Part shown: positions 1-11,600 of the stretch, piece after piece
Layout of the letters: each line of letters begins with the position of its first letter
Position numbering within the stretch: position 1 is the stretch's first letter
NCBI GenBank assembly: GCA_008711295.1
Contig: VUYV01000228.1
Location: forward strand, 124,001 to 188,000
Length of the DNA: 64,000 nt
Reading direction: 5' to 3'
Source of the DNA: Anarhynchus alexandrinus
Taxonomy: Eukaryota > Chordata > Aves > Charadriiformes > Charadriidae
Made by a program: the position numbers and the translations under genes
The notes under the pieces: generated by a model
The model's database searches: none
The model's input: the letters and a program-made list of their open reading frames with translations, nothing else
What the model was told of the DNA's origin: nothing

Positions 1-1013
1 TAAAGTCATACTTTGGCACCAATTTGTCAATTTAGTTCCTCCTTCAAGAAAACTACAGGAAAATCCTGCCATGCCTTAGTTCATGAATCCCTGTATAAAT
101 CTCAGTGGGTTACATTCACATCATCTCACGTCCCAGTAGGCAATTTGTGATGTGCGCTGTTGTTACGTAACTTTCGTGTCACATCTTCTAGCAGCACAGC
201 CACTCACAGTGCAGCATAAAGTAACGTCGCACTATTGGTGATGCTGCTGCTAATAAAGCAAGCTGCTATATGGGAAGCAAACAAAGCTGGCAGTCCACTT
301 CTGGAGACAAATCTGACAGATAAACCATTCTGTCTCGATAATGTCACAGACCTCCCACGTAGCACAAATGATCTACGGAAAAGATTTTCACGGATGTAAA
401 ATTACTCCGCCCCTAATTCCATGTTTCCATGTTTGTCTGATACCTTCCATCTTCCAGTGCTACACTTAGAGAGAGATGTATATACATGTTCTGTAGATCT
501 ATATATTTAGGCTCTGTCTATAGAAGTGATGACCAAACAGATGGAAATTGCTTGAGATGACATGACTAGAATAAACAAAAGCCAAACACTGGTTGTCAGT
601 CTAGTGGATCATGCTATGCATTCTGTAAGGAAATTCAGTGCCTGCACAGCTCTGCAACACGCCTCAGGACCTGAAACAGGATAGTTTCCCCTAACACAAA
701 TTAAATCACAGCTAAAATCAAGGCAAAATCAAAACAAAGGAAGTTTTTGGTGGAGAAAATTTTAAAAAAGAGCCATTCCAGTAGTCCAGCCTGACCCTCA
801 CATGAAGCGGCTGGGCAGTGCCACCTTCTATCAGAATTGACAGCATGCTAGCAGTTACACAAGCAGGCAAGCAAAAAAATGCAAGGGTTCATATTTGAAA
901 ATAAATATCCTCAGGGCTACCTGGGGCTATCTTTAGGTATCTTAATCATCAGCCAAGTTCCAGAAATGCTGTTACATCAACAACTCCTGTTATATTCAGG
1001 CAGTACCTCTCCC
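1..1013. other. Unique sequence, no gene seen
   Basis: No recognisable repeat, RNA gene or coding exon. Open frames are short and of ordinary vertebrate intergenic composition. Confidence 0.6.
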
Positions 1014-1073
1014 TTCATGTTTATGTTTATGTTTATGTTTATGTTTACTTGTTTGTGTGTGTGTGTGTGTGTA
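1014..1073. repeat. Compound microsatellite (TTTATG)n then (TG)n
   Basis: About five uninterrupted units of the hexamer TTTATG are followed by ACTTGTT and then a (TG)n run of roughly nine units. The small open frame that crosses it is made of Met-Phe and Val-Cys repeats and is only a product of the repeat, not a protein. The tract is likely to vary in length between individuals. Confidence 0.9.
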
Positions 1074-2742
1074 TGTTTGAAGGCTTATATATCAGTCTTC
1101 CTATCTACAGTTTGCTGTTTACTTTGCATTTAAATGTAGATGTGCTACAGGTGAAACTTGTACTGTGGCATGGTCTTGTCCTGCAGAAACTTGCTCAGGG
1201 TCCTTCAAAAGGGGTGCTGCAGCACACTAAGGTAGATGCTGTGGAAATTATGAATGCCAAATTGTTGGAAAAGCAATAGAAGCCTAAGAACGGCCAGCAG
1301 CATACAGTACTCCCTGCCTCATATCACTCATGAGAATCTTCTCTTGAAGTAACCATGTGAAAACACTGATATGTCATTCCCTCCCCAAAACCTATTGTTT
1401 ATAAATAAAAGTAAAAAGCCATTTTGAGGTGACCATCAGTATTCTCTTACAGACAACACTACTGATGTGAGTGTGCTATGCTCATGTGCCACTGAGGTTG
1501 TGGGGTGTTACGGCAAGCAGTTTCCTTTACTGTCAGATTGGCTGCTCAGCACAGGACCCCTGACTCCCTGCAGTAATGCCAGTTTACTGGAGCCATGGAT
1601 AGACTCCTTTACTCCACCCTGCAGAGAAGCATGGAGTGACTCATAGCTGGAAAAGGAGTGGTAGGGTCCAGCTGTCTAAGTACAGTGCCACATGTCAGAA
1701 GCAGGCTCTAAAATAGCAATAAAGTACCCACTTTACTACTTACACATCCTACTCTCTTCACCCAGTGATGAAGAGCATTACCAGGCTGACACTGAGGTTT
1801 GATTATCAGAGATACTTCAAATAAGCTATATTAAATCCATATATGTGTATGTGGTGTGTGTGAATGTATAAATATATAAATTTGTATTCAAGAAGAATGG
1901 ATTAAAACTGCAATAACCAGCAATGATGTACCCTTGTACATTCTTCTCTTAATTATGTGCCAAGATTAAGTTTTAATCTTTCCAGGCTTTATTGGACTGT
2001 TCTTCCTCTACCATTATATTGCAAATTCAAAGTGGCTAAAGGGACAAAACAGACACCCTGTAGGGCAAATAAAAACAACACATGCAGCAGGGCTCTCATG
2101 CTATTCCAGGGCACAAGCAAGAGGTTTACTCATAATGATTGTACCATTTTGTAGAATGTAGCGTGAGAAAGAAACATGAAAACACTTACCAGGACAAGAT
2201 GTTCCTGCCACCTCTCATAACACAAGCTGAAATACTGCCTTGCGTCAGTACAAAAATATCTGTATGTCTCAAGCAATACCTTTGTCAGAGCATCAGTTAT
2301 GTCTATAGGAGAGGATAAGGCCAGAGGAATTGAAAAAATGTAGGGGGAAAGAGACTAGCAGGAAGAATTGTTACCATCTTCAAAATTTTGACAAAGGTAT
2401 TTTCAGCACAAAAAAGAAAAGGGAGAAATTTTTCACTGTGGTGGTGCCTTGTCTCACAGGTGTCACTTTGTGTCCTTCAAGACATGGGATTTTAAAAACC
2501 ACACACAAAATTCACAGCCACACTTGTGCTTTTCCAAGACTTTTCTTGATATGCTCCACACAGGTACCAAGCTGGTTTGGAAACAGTCTGTTTTGATAGG
2601 GGTTGTCTAAGAGTCAAAGTTTATTATTTGTGATTTGGCCATTAAAGAAACACTTCCAACACATGCAGCCTGTTCACAACTGCAGTGTCAGCCTTCGTTG
2701 TTGCTTCTGTTTCTCTACACAGACTCTTCCATGTGCCTCCCT
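1074..2742. other. Unique sequence with a weak AT/TG-rich patch
   Basis: No gene or transposon is recognised. A short impure TATG/TG-rich patch lies near 1840-1885. Several AATAAA-like hexamers occur (for example near 1404), but none is tied to an exon. Confidence 0.55.
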
Positions 2743-3113
2743 TGTCCTGGTTCCAGTGGGGATAGGGTTAATTTCCCCAAGGATGCGGCAGGGTAGACAG
2801 GTATTCCATGCCATGGGAGCCATGCCCGGGCTATAAGGGGAGCTTGCCGGGGGAGGGGGGCAGGAGGTCGCCACTCGGAGCAGGCTGGGGCGGTCTGGGT
2901 CCGGTTGGTGAGCGGTGGCACTGTAATTGTGTTTGTACATTCCTCTATAGCTGTTATTGCTGTTGTTTTTCCCTTTCCTTTGCTGTTCTGTTAAACTGCC
3001 TTTATCTCAACCCACGAGTTTTGCCTTTTTCTTCCGATTTTCCCCACGTCAAGGGGGAGGTTGAGCGAGCGGCTGCACGGTTCCTTGTTGCCAGCCGAGG
3101 CCAAACCACGACA
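2743..3113 (+). mobile_element. Solo LTR of an avian endogenous retrovirus, internally shortened
   Basis: The element begins TGTCCTGGTTCC and ends AAACCACGACA, so it has the TG...CA termini of an LTR. It carries a TATA-like box (CTATAAGG, 2831-2838). Its 3' half follows a layout I recall from a very common bird LTR family: a T-rich stretch, TTTATCTCAACCCACGAG, then GAGCGAGCGGCTG and the terminal AAACCACGACA. It is shorter than the copies I remember, which carry more sequence between the first 35 bases and the TATA box, so an internal deletion or a short subfamily is inferred. No clear target duplication was found: the flanking bases TCCCT and GTCCT match only in part. The polyadenylation hexamer looks decayed (GTTAAA near 2990). 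The 132-codon open frame across it is spurious. No internal viral genes are present. Confidence 0.8.
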
Positions 3114-4513
3114 GTCCTTCCTACCCCAATACTCCAGTGGAAAACAGCAGCTATAGATAGGAGAGGTGATGCAGCAATCCTTGAAATAGTAGCAGGAAAT
3201 GTCTAACCACTGTCCTACAGGTCCAAGGTGATAAGAGGAAAAAGCTGAGGGTAAGAGAGCACTTTTGAGAGTATTGTCAAGCCACAGGGATGAAAAAGAA
3301 CAGGACAGGACAGACCCTGACACTCCAGCTGGAGACCTGCGCTTGTGACACAAACAGGAAGAGATGGAAGTGTGCTGACATGAGAAGGTTGCCATAGCAT
3401 ACTATGTTGCTTGAGATTGACTGTCCTTGCTGTCCTCTGGTAAAAAGATTGCAGCAGATCCCTTTTTTCAACCTAACGTTAGCACTCAGCCTGATATCCC
3501 CTCTCCCCAGCCTCTGTATCTCCTCCACACCAACACCTCTATTTCTGTGGGAGAATTAAAGCTGTGTGCCTACAGTCAAAGGTCACCTACACCTTTATTC
3601 GTGACATGGGTAGCTACAGAAACAATTGCACAAACTATATAAGTACTGATGTTCCTGTATGTGTGTATATTACAGCTCACCTCCCCCTTTAAGAATACCT
3701 CTGCACAATGTTGCTAGATCCAAGGATCCAGAACACTGTGATACCCTGTATCTTGACAGTTCATGTCCAAATATGGGAGTCTTCAAATTTTCCTGATGGC
3801 TTTGCTCCACCCTTGTCAAGCTGGGCTCTAATCCTGAACCATTAGTACTTGCCAAAACTACATTCACAAGGAAAATGTGAAGGCAGAGGTACAACAGAGC
3901 AGAGAAGATGCAATCGATCCACAGGGATGCACCTAAAAAGGAGAATTGCCATTGGCTGGAGGTGCAGAAGTCAGAGCACACACCATCTGTCTATGCAGCC
4001 AAAGCAATACCTTTGTCAATGTCACTTCTCTCCTCTCTGTCTTGCTTGTCCTAACACTAGCTGGCCTAGTCTATTTATCTATACTGGGACTACACCAGTT
4101 CTTATAATGTGTCTCCACACCACAATAAAATAGCAAAATAAGGTCCTCAGTGTGCCATAGGATAACAGTGCAGATGCAATGACCACGAGCTGAAAACTGA
4201 ATTGAGTGCACCCATCTATTAACTGCAGCTTCCAGAGATCATCCCAACTTTAAATCTAGCATCTGAGAAAAAACAGCCTCCAAGGAGTGGGAGGCTCAGG
4301 CCTTGTACATACCAGGTATGTACCAAGTTCCCACAAGAATTACTCTCTTCACAAAACATAATTTCCTGCCAGATGCTGATTACCCTTGACCTTTTCAAGA
4401 GCAGGGAGAGGAGCCTAGCACTCCTCTGCACCATAACACAAATCAGTTCAGCTGCCACTGAACTGCTGGCATTTACTGAGTTTGAGAAACTGTCTCAAAA
4501 ACCAAATCAACAA
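3114..4513. other. Unique sequence, no gene seen
   Basis: Several overlapping open frames of 60-130 codons occur on both strands (for example 2991-3395 minus and 3670-3981 minus). They overlap one another in different frames and show no recognisable domain, so I read them as chance. Confidence 0.5.
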
Positions 4514-4604
4514 CATAGAATCATAGAAACATGGAATCATTTAGGTTGGAAAAGACCCTGAAGATCAACAAGTCCAACCATTAACCTAACATCACGGAAT
4601 CCTC
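4514..4604 (-). mobile_element. CR1 LINE, 3' tail only
   Basis: Read on the plus strand, this opens with CATAGAATCATAGAA and then ATTTAGGTTGGAAAAGACC, followed by AAGTCCAACC and TTAACCTAACA. This is the reverse complement of the 3' end of a CR1 retrotransposon, including its short terminal repeats. The wording TTTAGGTTGGAAAAGACC differs from the GGTTGGAAGGGAC seen at 29949, so it belongs to another CR1 subfamily. Only about 90 bp remain, which is normal because CR1 copies are usually cut short at the 5' end. No coding sequence is included. Confidence 0.9.
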
Positions 4605-6393
4605 ATTCAGGTTTGCTACAGTACTGTAATTTTTGATATGCATTACTAAGATACAAATATCCAAGCTTCTGTGGGAAATCTGAGAATAGCAGTTTGTCTG
4701 ATAGGTGAATGTACTACAGAAGAGAAAGGACTGTCAGTGGGAGAAATAACATAAATGTAGGAACTGTCTGACTAAAACAAACCACCTTGAAAAGGAGACT
4801 GTTCATTTGTTAGCATTAACAAACACTGGGGTATCACTATATGGCTGGTGTTGCACAATGTTCATGCCAGAGAGCATGCACTCTGCAGTAGGGAGACAAA
4901 ACAGGAGCAGGTGGCACAAGGTCAGCTGAAGCTGGAGTTACACAAGAGTCTTTAGCAGAACCAAAATCTCTGAAGCCCTGTTCCAGTGTTCTGGCTGTTT
5001 GAAATTGACCATCATATTCTCTGTCTCCAGGGGTCCTCTGTTTCATATCAGCTCATGTCCTCAGAAACTAGTAAGGACAAACCGGAAAGGCTCTGATGCA
5101 AGACTGCAAATATAAGGCCAACATCCTAGAATTTCATACATGGGTGAAACACAAGAAGAGATGCAGAAACTGATTCGACTCACATTCGTGTAGCTACAGT
5201 TAGGTTCATCTGACCTAACCCATATTCCAATTTAGACATAGTTATTCATAGTTCCTCTCACAGAAAGAATGGATTATTTTTACAGACAAAATCATGTGGT
5301 CAGTTTTTAGGCATCCACCTTAGGATGGTAACAATTCCATCCTTACAGTGCCTGTTTCTCACTACCCTCTAGAAATCTGGGTGGAGACACATACATACAT
5401 CCAGTCAAACAAGTTCCACCAGGATATCACACTGTGGGAACTGGTAGCTTGCATCACACGCTATGGCAGTGGAAGGCAGCTGCTTTAAGCTCTCTGAGAA
5501 CTAAGCTATGTATTTCTGACAAGACCCTATTTGTATATGGCAGTAATGACTCACCTATTCTCCTGCATTTGAGACGAATGGCATTGCTGCTTTCAGGGTT
5601 GAGAAGGGAAGTGGAGAGGATCTGGGCTGTTCTCAAGCCCATTTGTATTTTTCAATAGCTGTATCGATGGCAACAGCTGAAATGGGATGATGCATAAATA
5701 TAACACTAATGGACATGTTAATGAGCCTTATTAATGGGGGATAATTTTAATTTAAAAAGTGAAATTAAGCAAATCTGCATAGTGTAGGGGAGAGCTTCAG
5801 GTGTAGATGAATGTATCAACAACTCTAAGATCAGGCCAGGAAAAACATGCTGTAGAAACATAACACTGCAAATGGAGGTTGGCTGTTGATTCATATAATT
5901 GCCAAAACTTCTCTGAGAAAGAAACATGTCCAGAGTGGAGGCTTTTGGCACAAACTGGGAAGGCATCTTGGAGAAAGGATCTCTCCATACTTCTGTTTCT
6001 TTGCATAAGCATCTGCAGCCACTGTTTGGAAGAAGATAATCAACTAAAAGACCTCTAGACTAATCTGGAACGGACTCTATCAGAATGCTTGCCTTCCAGG
6101 TGCAGTGTTTTTTCAGTTTTTTTTCAGACTGTTGTGGCTGATGATAGTTAGAAACCCTGCTGCCTCCTTTCCAGACTTCTGAAAGAACCTTTTTGATAAA
6201 CTATCAAATTAAGAGCTCTGCTGAAAGACTGGAGTACAGAAAGCTCAACGCTGCATGTAGGAAATGGAAAACACCCAGGCTATCATCTTGCCTGTAGTCA
6301 AGTCAATAGTAAACATGCCTTAGAGCGCAGTGAAGACAAAAGCAATTCTAAAGCGGAAGAGGGAACAATGTACAATTTGTGCTTTTATCATAG
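4605..6393. other. Unique sequence, no gene seen
   Basis: No repeat or exon is recognised. It ends at the target-site copy ATACT (6394-6398) that borders the LTR that follows. Confidence 0.5.
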
Positions 6394-6398
6394 ATACT
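6394..6398. repeat. Target-site duplication, left copy (ATACT)
   Basis: The pentamer is identical to 7249-7253 and sits immediately outside the TG end of the LTR. Confidence 0.85.
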
Positions 6399-7248
6399 TG
6401 TAAGAGTCGATCAGAAGATCTGTATTGTCTCAACATTGTCAGCAGTGACTAGACTCCAAAACCTGGACTAACATCTTGACATGAGTTTGCAGTGGCTCGC
6501 TGAGCTGGCTGTTATCAGACGTGGAAACCTTGGAGAAAGGACTGAGGTACGAACAGTGTCATTACCGTGGTACGAAGGTATGAACGGTGTCGTTACCTGG
6601 TATGAGTCTATTTTACTGAAGCTGCAAGGCGAAGAAAACTGCATAACTGCTGTTGAGGAAGACGGATCGCACTGGCTTGAACCTCAGTTGAACTTTCCTC
6701 ATTATAATGTCATTATAACATAAAAACACACCTCCTGGTAAGAAGTTACCCGCCACCCACCACCAAAGCTGACCACGCCTCAGACACTCCTCTCTGGGCA
6801 TGCGTGGAAGCCTTACTCCAGACAGGCGGAGACTGTCACATTTCCACAGGACAGAGACAGAGTGGAGGTGGGTCCAAGGAGGAGCAAGGTGTGCTACCTA
6901 GCATAAAAGATGGTTCCTCAGTAACTGAATTTTTAAGATCTTCATTGATCAAGAGATAACCGAGAGATCATGATGATCGAAGAAGAAGCAGCGGAACACC
7001 TTCTGGATTTGGGACCATAGGGATGCCTGTGGACCCGTGGTGGTAGCTATTATCCTCTTTCCCCCCTTTTTACCTCATCTTTCCTATAATTATTCCTTTC
7101 TATCGCATGCCGCTTTACAGGCAGAACCAATAAAGTAATTGTGTGTTGAAAGCATAACTCCCTGGGCTTGACGCCCTTTCTTTTTTGCACTTCGGGATCA
7201 CAGCTGAAACGAACCATCACGTGTTCCACTGAGGAGTGGACCGTGACA
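6399..7248 (+). mobile_element. Complete solo LTR (850 bp) with 5-bp target duplication
   Basis: The element starts TGTAAGAGTCG and ends GGACCGTGACA. It is flanked by identical pentamers ATACT at 6394-6398 and 7249-7253, which fixes both ends. Inside are a TATA-like box (CATAAAAG, 6902-6909) and a canonical AATAAA (7129-7134) with about 115 bp of U5 behind it, giving plus-strand orientation. A 5-bp duplication is typical of the ERVL group, though the group cannot be proved without internal sequence. No gag, pol or env remains, so this is a solo LTR left by recombination. It shares a block with the LTR next to it (6690-6735 against 7631-7675; 28 of the first 30 bases are identical). Open frames inside it (6481-6723 plus, 6613-6801 minus) are spurious. 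Confidence 0.9.
6546..6607 (+). repeat. Tandem duplication of a 31-bp unit inside the LTR U3
   Basis: Two head-to-tail units (6546-6576 and 6577-6607) each read GGTAYGAACRGTGTCRTTAC followed by a TGGTAYGA-like end. They differ at a handful of transition sites. Duplicated U3 segments in retroviral LTRs often act as enhancers; here that role is inferred from position only. Confidence 0.85.
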
Positions 7249-7253
7249 ATACT
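7249..7253. repeat. Target-site duplication, right copy (ATACT)
   Basis: The pentamer is identical to 6394-6398 and sits immediately outside the CA end of the LTR. Confidence 0.85.
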
Positions 7254-7384
7254 TCATGTCTAACTGAATTGGTGTTTTTCCTTATGTGGAATAATTGCTG
7301 GAAGTGACTTAGAAATTAAACTTATATTCATATTTTAAGAAAAGGTACAGCATCGAAGAAACTTTCAGGATGGAGTGCAGCTGG

Positions 7385-8225
7385 TGTGTAAGGGAAGTTC
7401 CCTAGGCAAGCTTAGATGTCGGTAACACCAGGGGAGCCTGATGTGTTGACTCTAAGAGAAACTGTGCGGGGAATGGAGTGAAGTGGAGACACCATGGCCA
7501 ACCTCTGTGATAAAATGGGAACTTGAAAGTCTGACAGAACTCTTGAAGGTTTTACGGAACTGATAAGCTGCCTAATTGCTACCCTGAGCCAACGATCTGT
7601 TATTTTTTGGCAAAATGCTATCCTTTGGGTGAACTTTGCTCATTATAATGTCATTATAATACCAAAACACACCTCCATCCCAAAAGCTAACCACCTCCAA
7701 GATGCAACCACCCCTCACTGAGCTTGCACTCTGAATTTTTCCTAGTCTATACCTTTAAAAGCAAAGGGAGAGAATTTTGCACCAATCAACAAAAGTATGT
7801 ATGACTAGAGTCCCTCAAGCTCCACCCGAAAGGCAAAAAATAGTATAAAAATAGCTTTAGAGAGGAGGGATGTCAATCCACAGTGAGGAAGATACCATCG
7901 CTGACACCTCTCTTCCCCCCCATAGGAATGCCTGTGGGTAAGGTTCGAACACTTGGTTATACAGAGTGCTTCCCCAGGAAACTTAGAAATCTCTATAGAG
8001 TTGCTTTATGACTTAACGCGTTTGTAGCCAGTCTGTATTACTAACATTCTTAGTATTTGCACGTGCTTTGCAGACAGTAACTTTATCATCAGCAATCCAA
8101 AAGAACTTGTGCATCTGTTGCTTCAATAAACTATACTTTTCATTAATCTAGCCGTGAGAGTTTATAGTGAACACCACCAAACTCCTTAAGTGTGGCTGTG
8201 CTAGTTCACGGAATGCAACTAGACA
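7385..8225 (+). mobile_element. Second, older LTR related to the one at 6399-7248
   Basis: Orientation comes from a TATA box (TATAAAA, 7844-7850) and an AATAAA (8125-8130) with about 95 bp of U5 ending CAACTAGACA. It shares with the upstream LTR the block at 7631-7675, a CATAGGRATGCCTGTGG element (7922-7938, matching 7017-7033) and the overall spacing of signals. Elsewhere the two have diverged widely. The left end is uncertain: a TGTGTAAG at 7385 is one option and sites up to 7442 are possible. I could not find a target duplication. It lacks internal retroviral genes. Confidence 0.65.
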
Positions 8226-8429
8226 GAATGTGTATGGTGTTATTAGTGCATCCATAATCATGATAGTTCAATATATATTGACCGCAACTGGACTTCCAAT
8301 GCTGAATTGGGCATCACTCAGAGTCTAAGCCTAGCCACCCCCACCCCCTCTCATATCAGAGGACAAGCTGGGATGCAAGGGGGTTTATTTTCTGCTAATT
8401 ACTTTGCACTTTAACACAACTTAATCGCT
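8226..8429. other. Spacer with no recognised feature
   Basis: About 200 bp of non-repetitive sequence, including a short C-rich run (8336-8350). Confidence 0.5.
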
Positions 8430-8690
8430 TATTTCTAGACAAAGGAAATGGACTAGTGTTCCTTTGTCTGGATTTCAGTGAAGCATTGATCAGCTGCCAG
8501 ATATGAAACTTTCACTTAGGATGAGGAGAATGAGAATTACGAAAAGGAGCTAGAGTTCTGGAGACTACTGGCAAAAATAAGACAAGAGCAAATAGCACTG
8601 AAAAAATTCAGCTTGAGGGATACTGAAGACCTCAAATAATGTCAGGGAAATGACATCCACCACACTGATGCTGCTGTGTGACACAAGGTT
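8430..8690 (+). mobile_element. Ancient CR1 LINE fragment (reverse transcriptase region)
   Basis: The stretch 8438-8491 translates in one frame to DKGNGLVFLCLDFSEALI. It resembles the conserved reverse transcriptase block of CR1 elements, where a D-F-S-K-A-F-D core is followed by about 40 residues before the G-V-P-Q-G block. The bases that follow, to about 8690, keep recognisable CR1 wording (a GAGAATTACGAAAAGGAGCTAG-like run, then a GAGACT stretch) but with many indels. The copy is far more decayed than those at 20305, 29949 and 34815, so it belongs to an older wave. Both ends are approximate, and no intact protein remains. Confidence 0.65.
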
Positions 8691-11600
8691 TCCAGTATAA
8701 ATAAGTTTGTTCCACGTCTGGGAAAAGACAGTGAGGGGAGAATAAGTTTCTTGAGTGTGTTTCTGGTGTCTAAGCAAGGGCTGAGTGTAAAATATTTTTT
8801 TTTTTCTATTGGTAGTGACTCAAATTTGAGTGTCTTGCCTTCATCTAACTGAGAAAGACATTTTATTAAAACTTTAAAGCAATCTTTCCTTGAGACCTTT
8901 GTCCTTTTATAAACTTGGCTGAAATCAGCTGACAGGTTCAAAATTTTGGAAGGGAACTAGTTTTTCTGCACACCCACACAGTTTATTCCATAGCCTTTTC
9001 CCTCTAGAAAGCCTGGTTTAAAATATTCATCTATATATAAATAATGTATTAAATTATTTATAACATAGCACATTTAATTATAATTAAATATTAATTATAA
9101 TACTAAAAAGAAGCAGACTAAAAAGAGCATTTGAAGCACTGAAAGTGTAAAGCATTAAACAAGCTTGTCACAAAGTGATGTTCTGCATGGGTACTGGATG
9201 TTCAGAGCTCTCACAAGTTAACCCCCTCAGCTTGCAAGCGTTTTGTTTGATACTAAATTTGGGAACTCCCTTCTCTGGAGGACAGTGGAAAAGACTAGGT
9301 GAGCCAGCCTGGAGATGTTGTCTGCTGTTGCTGCTTACAATGTTGAATCTGTCTTCCTTGAAGATAAAACAAGACAAACACGTGAAGGAAAGAGGAAAGC
9401 CAAAGTAAAATAGAAAATACAGCTTCCTTGGCTTAGCACTGAGTGTCCAGATTTGCAGATCCCCTGTGCTGGTGGAAGACACAATCAGCCCCTGTGCGAA
9501 GTCTCAGGCTCTGCCTAAGATTGCTATCCTCACATGCAGTCCTAAAGACTTCATTGTCCAGGTGAGGAGAACTACTACTACTCAACTAAAATCTTTCATC
9601 AGTTTGGTAGAATATTTTGGCAAGGATGAAACTGTATCATGGGAATCAAATGGTGCAGGAAGTACCTATCTTGCTTTTGAAACAACTGACAACATGCTCA
9701 GATACAGAGGAAGTAGCCATCTTGCAGGCCTTTCAGCTTCACCTAGAAACTTAATTTCTCTTTGTGGTCTACTCTCCTGCTCTCTTGGTAGCGTATTCTC
9801 TCTCATCTCGCAACCCCTCTCCTGTCCTGTTCCTTTTCAGAATAGGAACCAGTTTTTAATCCAGCTCAGTGGAATCCTCTTCTTAATACGAACTTTTAGG
9901 GACTTGCATAAAACCAAAAATTAATAAATAATAATTATGCACACAGCACAGAACCGTGGTGGCAAGGTTCACTTTAGCATTTCCTGTCTTTCGAGTGTCC
10001 ACCCATGCAACATTTATACCCTTTTAACACAGGTTTTTTGTGGGAGTTTGAAATTGTTTGCGAAGCACTCCGTGCATGAAAAACCTCTGTTTAAATGACA
10101 CATATTTATTATTAATAGTAATAATGCAGGTGCAGCAGCAGGCAAGCATGATTGCCTTTTTGAGGATCGCAGATGCTTCCCACCAATAAGAACAAAAAAG
10201 TGTTTCAAGCTCTAGCTCAGAAATATACATAACCCCTTTGGTACCAAATTCTTAGCTCAAAACCAAATAAAGTATGAGGAAGCCAGAGTGGCATGAGGAA
10301 CAGTTAAGCAGGGAGTTAAGCTGGCTGACGTCCTGTACATTTGGGACACTCAGTGATCCATAATAAAGAAAGCCTCCTAGCACCTAGATGTGAAGCAGAG
10401 TTTTTAGGTCCCTGTGCACTGTGAACTGAAAGAGACTGAAGGATGTATGTTACTTCAGCTGGCACAAGTAAAAGCAGCAAAAAAGCAGCAGCAACAGAGT
10501 CTCTAGCACAAGCTAACAAGCAGCATGTCAGTCCCCTGCCTGTTAATCCCGTCAACATCTCCAGTACTTCCCTTCATCCCAGGAAGCAACATGTGAGAGG
10601 CACCTACACTAGAGACATGTCAACAAGATCTCCCTCCTCTTACCCTGCTCAACAAGGAAAACTGTGTAATCTCCTACATTTTCGTCCTGTCCTTCCCCAC
10701 AGCCCCAACCAGCTGCTGAAGATAAGTAGACAAAGAAGAGTCCAGGTACCTATACACTTCCTCACCTCATGCTGGTCTAGTGAAGGGCAAAGTTGGCTTC
10801 TGCTCTCCTTCCTGGTCCTTGTATCACACCTGAGCAACCTTAGGAAAAATAACGCAAAGGCAGCAAACATCATTAGTGCTTAACTGCTAGGCAAGTCAGT
10901 GTCACAAATTCCTCTGCTGAAGATTCTGAAAGGAAACAGGAAGGAACTACCATGTGCCACACAGCCACTGGAGCAGCAGGGCTCAGGGCTAGGACTGGAC
11001 CATTGGATCACTCAGCTAGACATTTACTGGTCACCTGGCACCAGATAGTCCCCTCCCCTTCCAGAGGGCTTGAGATCAAATCTTTAGCAAGACACAGCTA
11101 GACAAGCTCTGACAGACTACAGGGGAGTTTGTTTCACCAAGTCCGATTTAAGTTTCAAGCCCTTTTCTGTCCTGGCATACTACCCTCCTTCAGAAATTGC
11201 TCCCACAAAACCTCTCACTCCAGACTCCAGTTACAGAGAGCACGTGGCTAGTTTCTGAAGACTACGGAGTGAATATTAGACAGTGTTCATCCCTGGATTA
11301 CTAATTAGTTTTCTACACCTGTGCTTATCTAAATTAGACTTCAAATTAGAAGCAGATATTCACACTTTCCTGACTTCCCCTCCCCTGGATATCTAAATTC
11401 AGACTCATGGGCAGATCCCTCCTCCTCTCTGCACTGGTAAAGATGCCAACATGACTGCTGGCTGATTGATGGCAAGTTGCATAGTGCATCAACACCTGCC
11501 TCAAGCGAAAAATCACCAGCAGTATTTGCTATGGCTCCAGATTGTTCTGGGGCTGCCAAGTTAAAAACTGACTGGCATCTGTAAAAAAAAAAGCATGACA

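Noticed and set aside
2808..3206. 132-codon plus-strand open frame
   Set aside because: It lies almost wholly inside the LTR at 2743-3113, runs past its end, and is Cys/Leu/Ser-rich from repeat sequence. It has no domain.
7941..7951. AGGTTCGAACA, like the T-arm of a tRNA
   Set aside because: No acceptor stem or anticodon arm can be folded around it, and it lies in an LTR.
9466..9924. 152-codon plus-strand open frame
   Set aside because: It opens at GTG, has no recognisable domain, and sits in AT-rich intergenic sequence with no splice or promoter context.
10443..10883. 146-codon plus-strand frame opening at ATG
   Set aside because: Ser/Gln/His/Leu-rich with no domain or signal. The length is within chance for 64 kb of six-frame translation.
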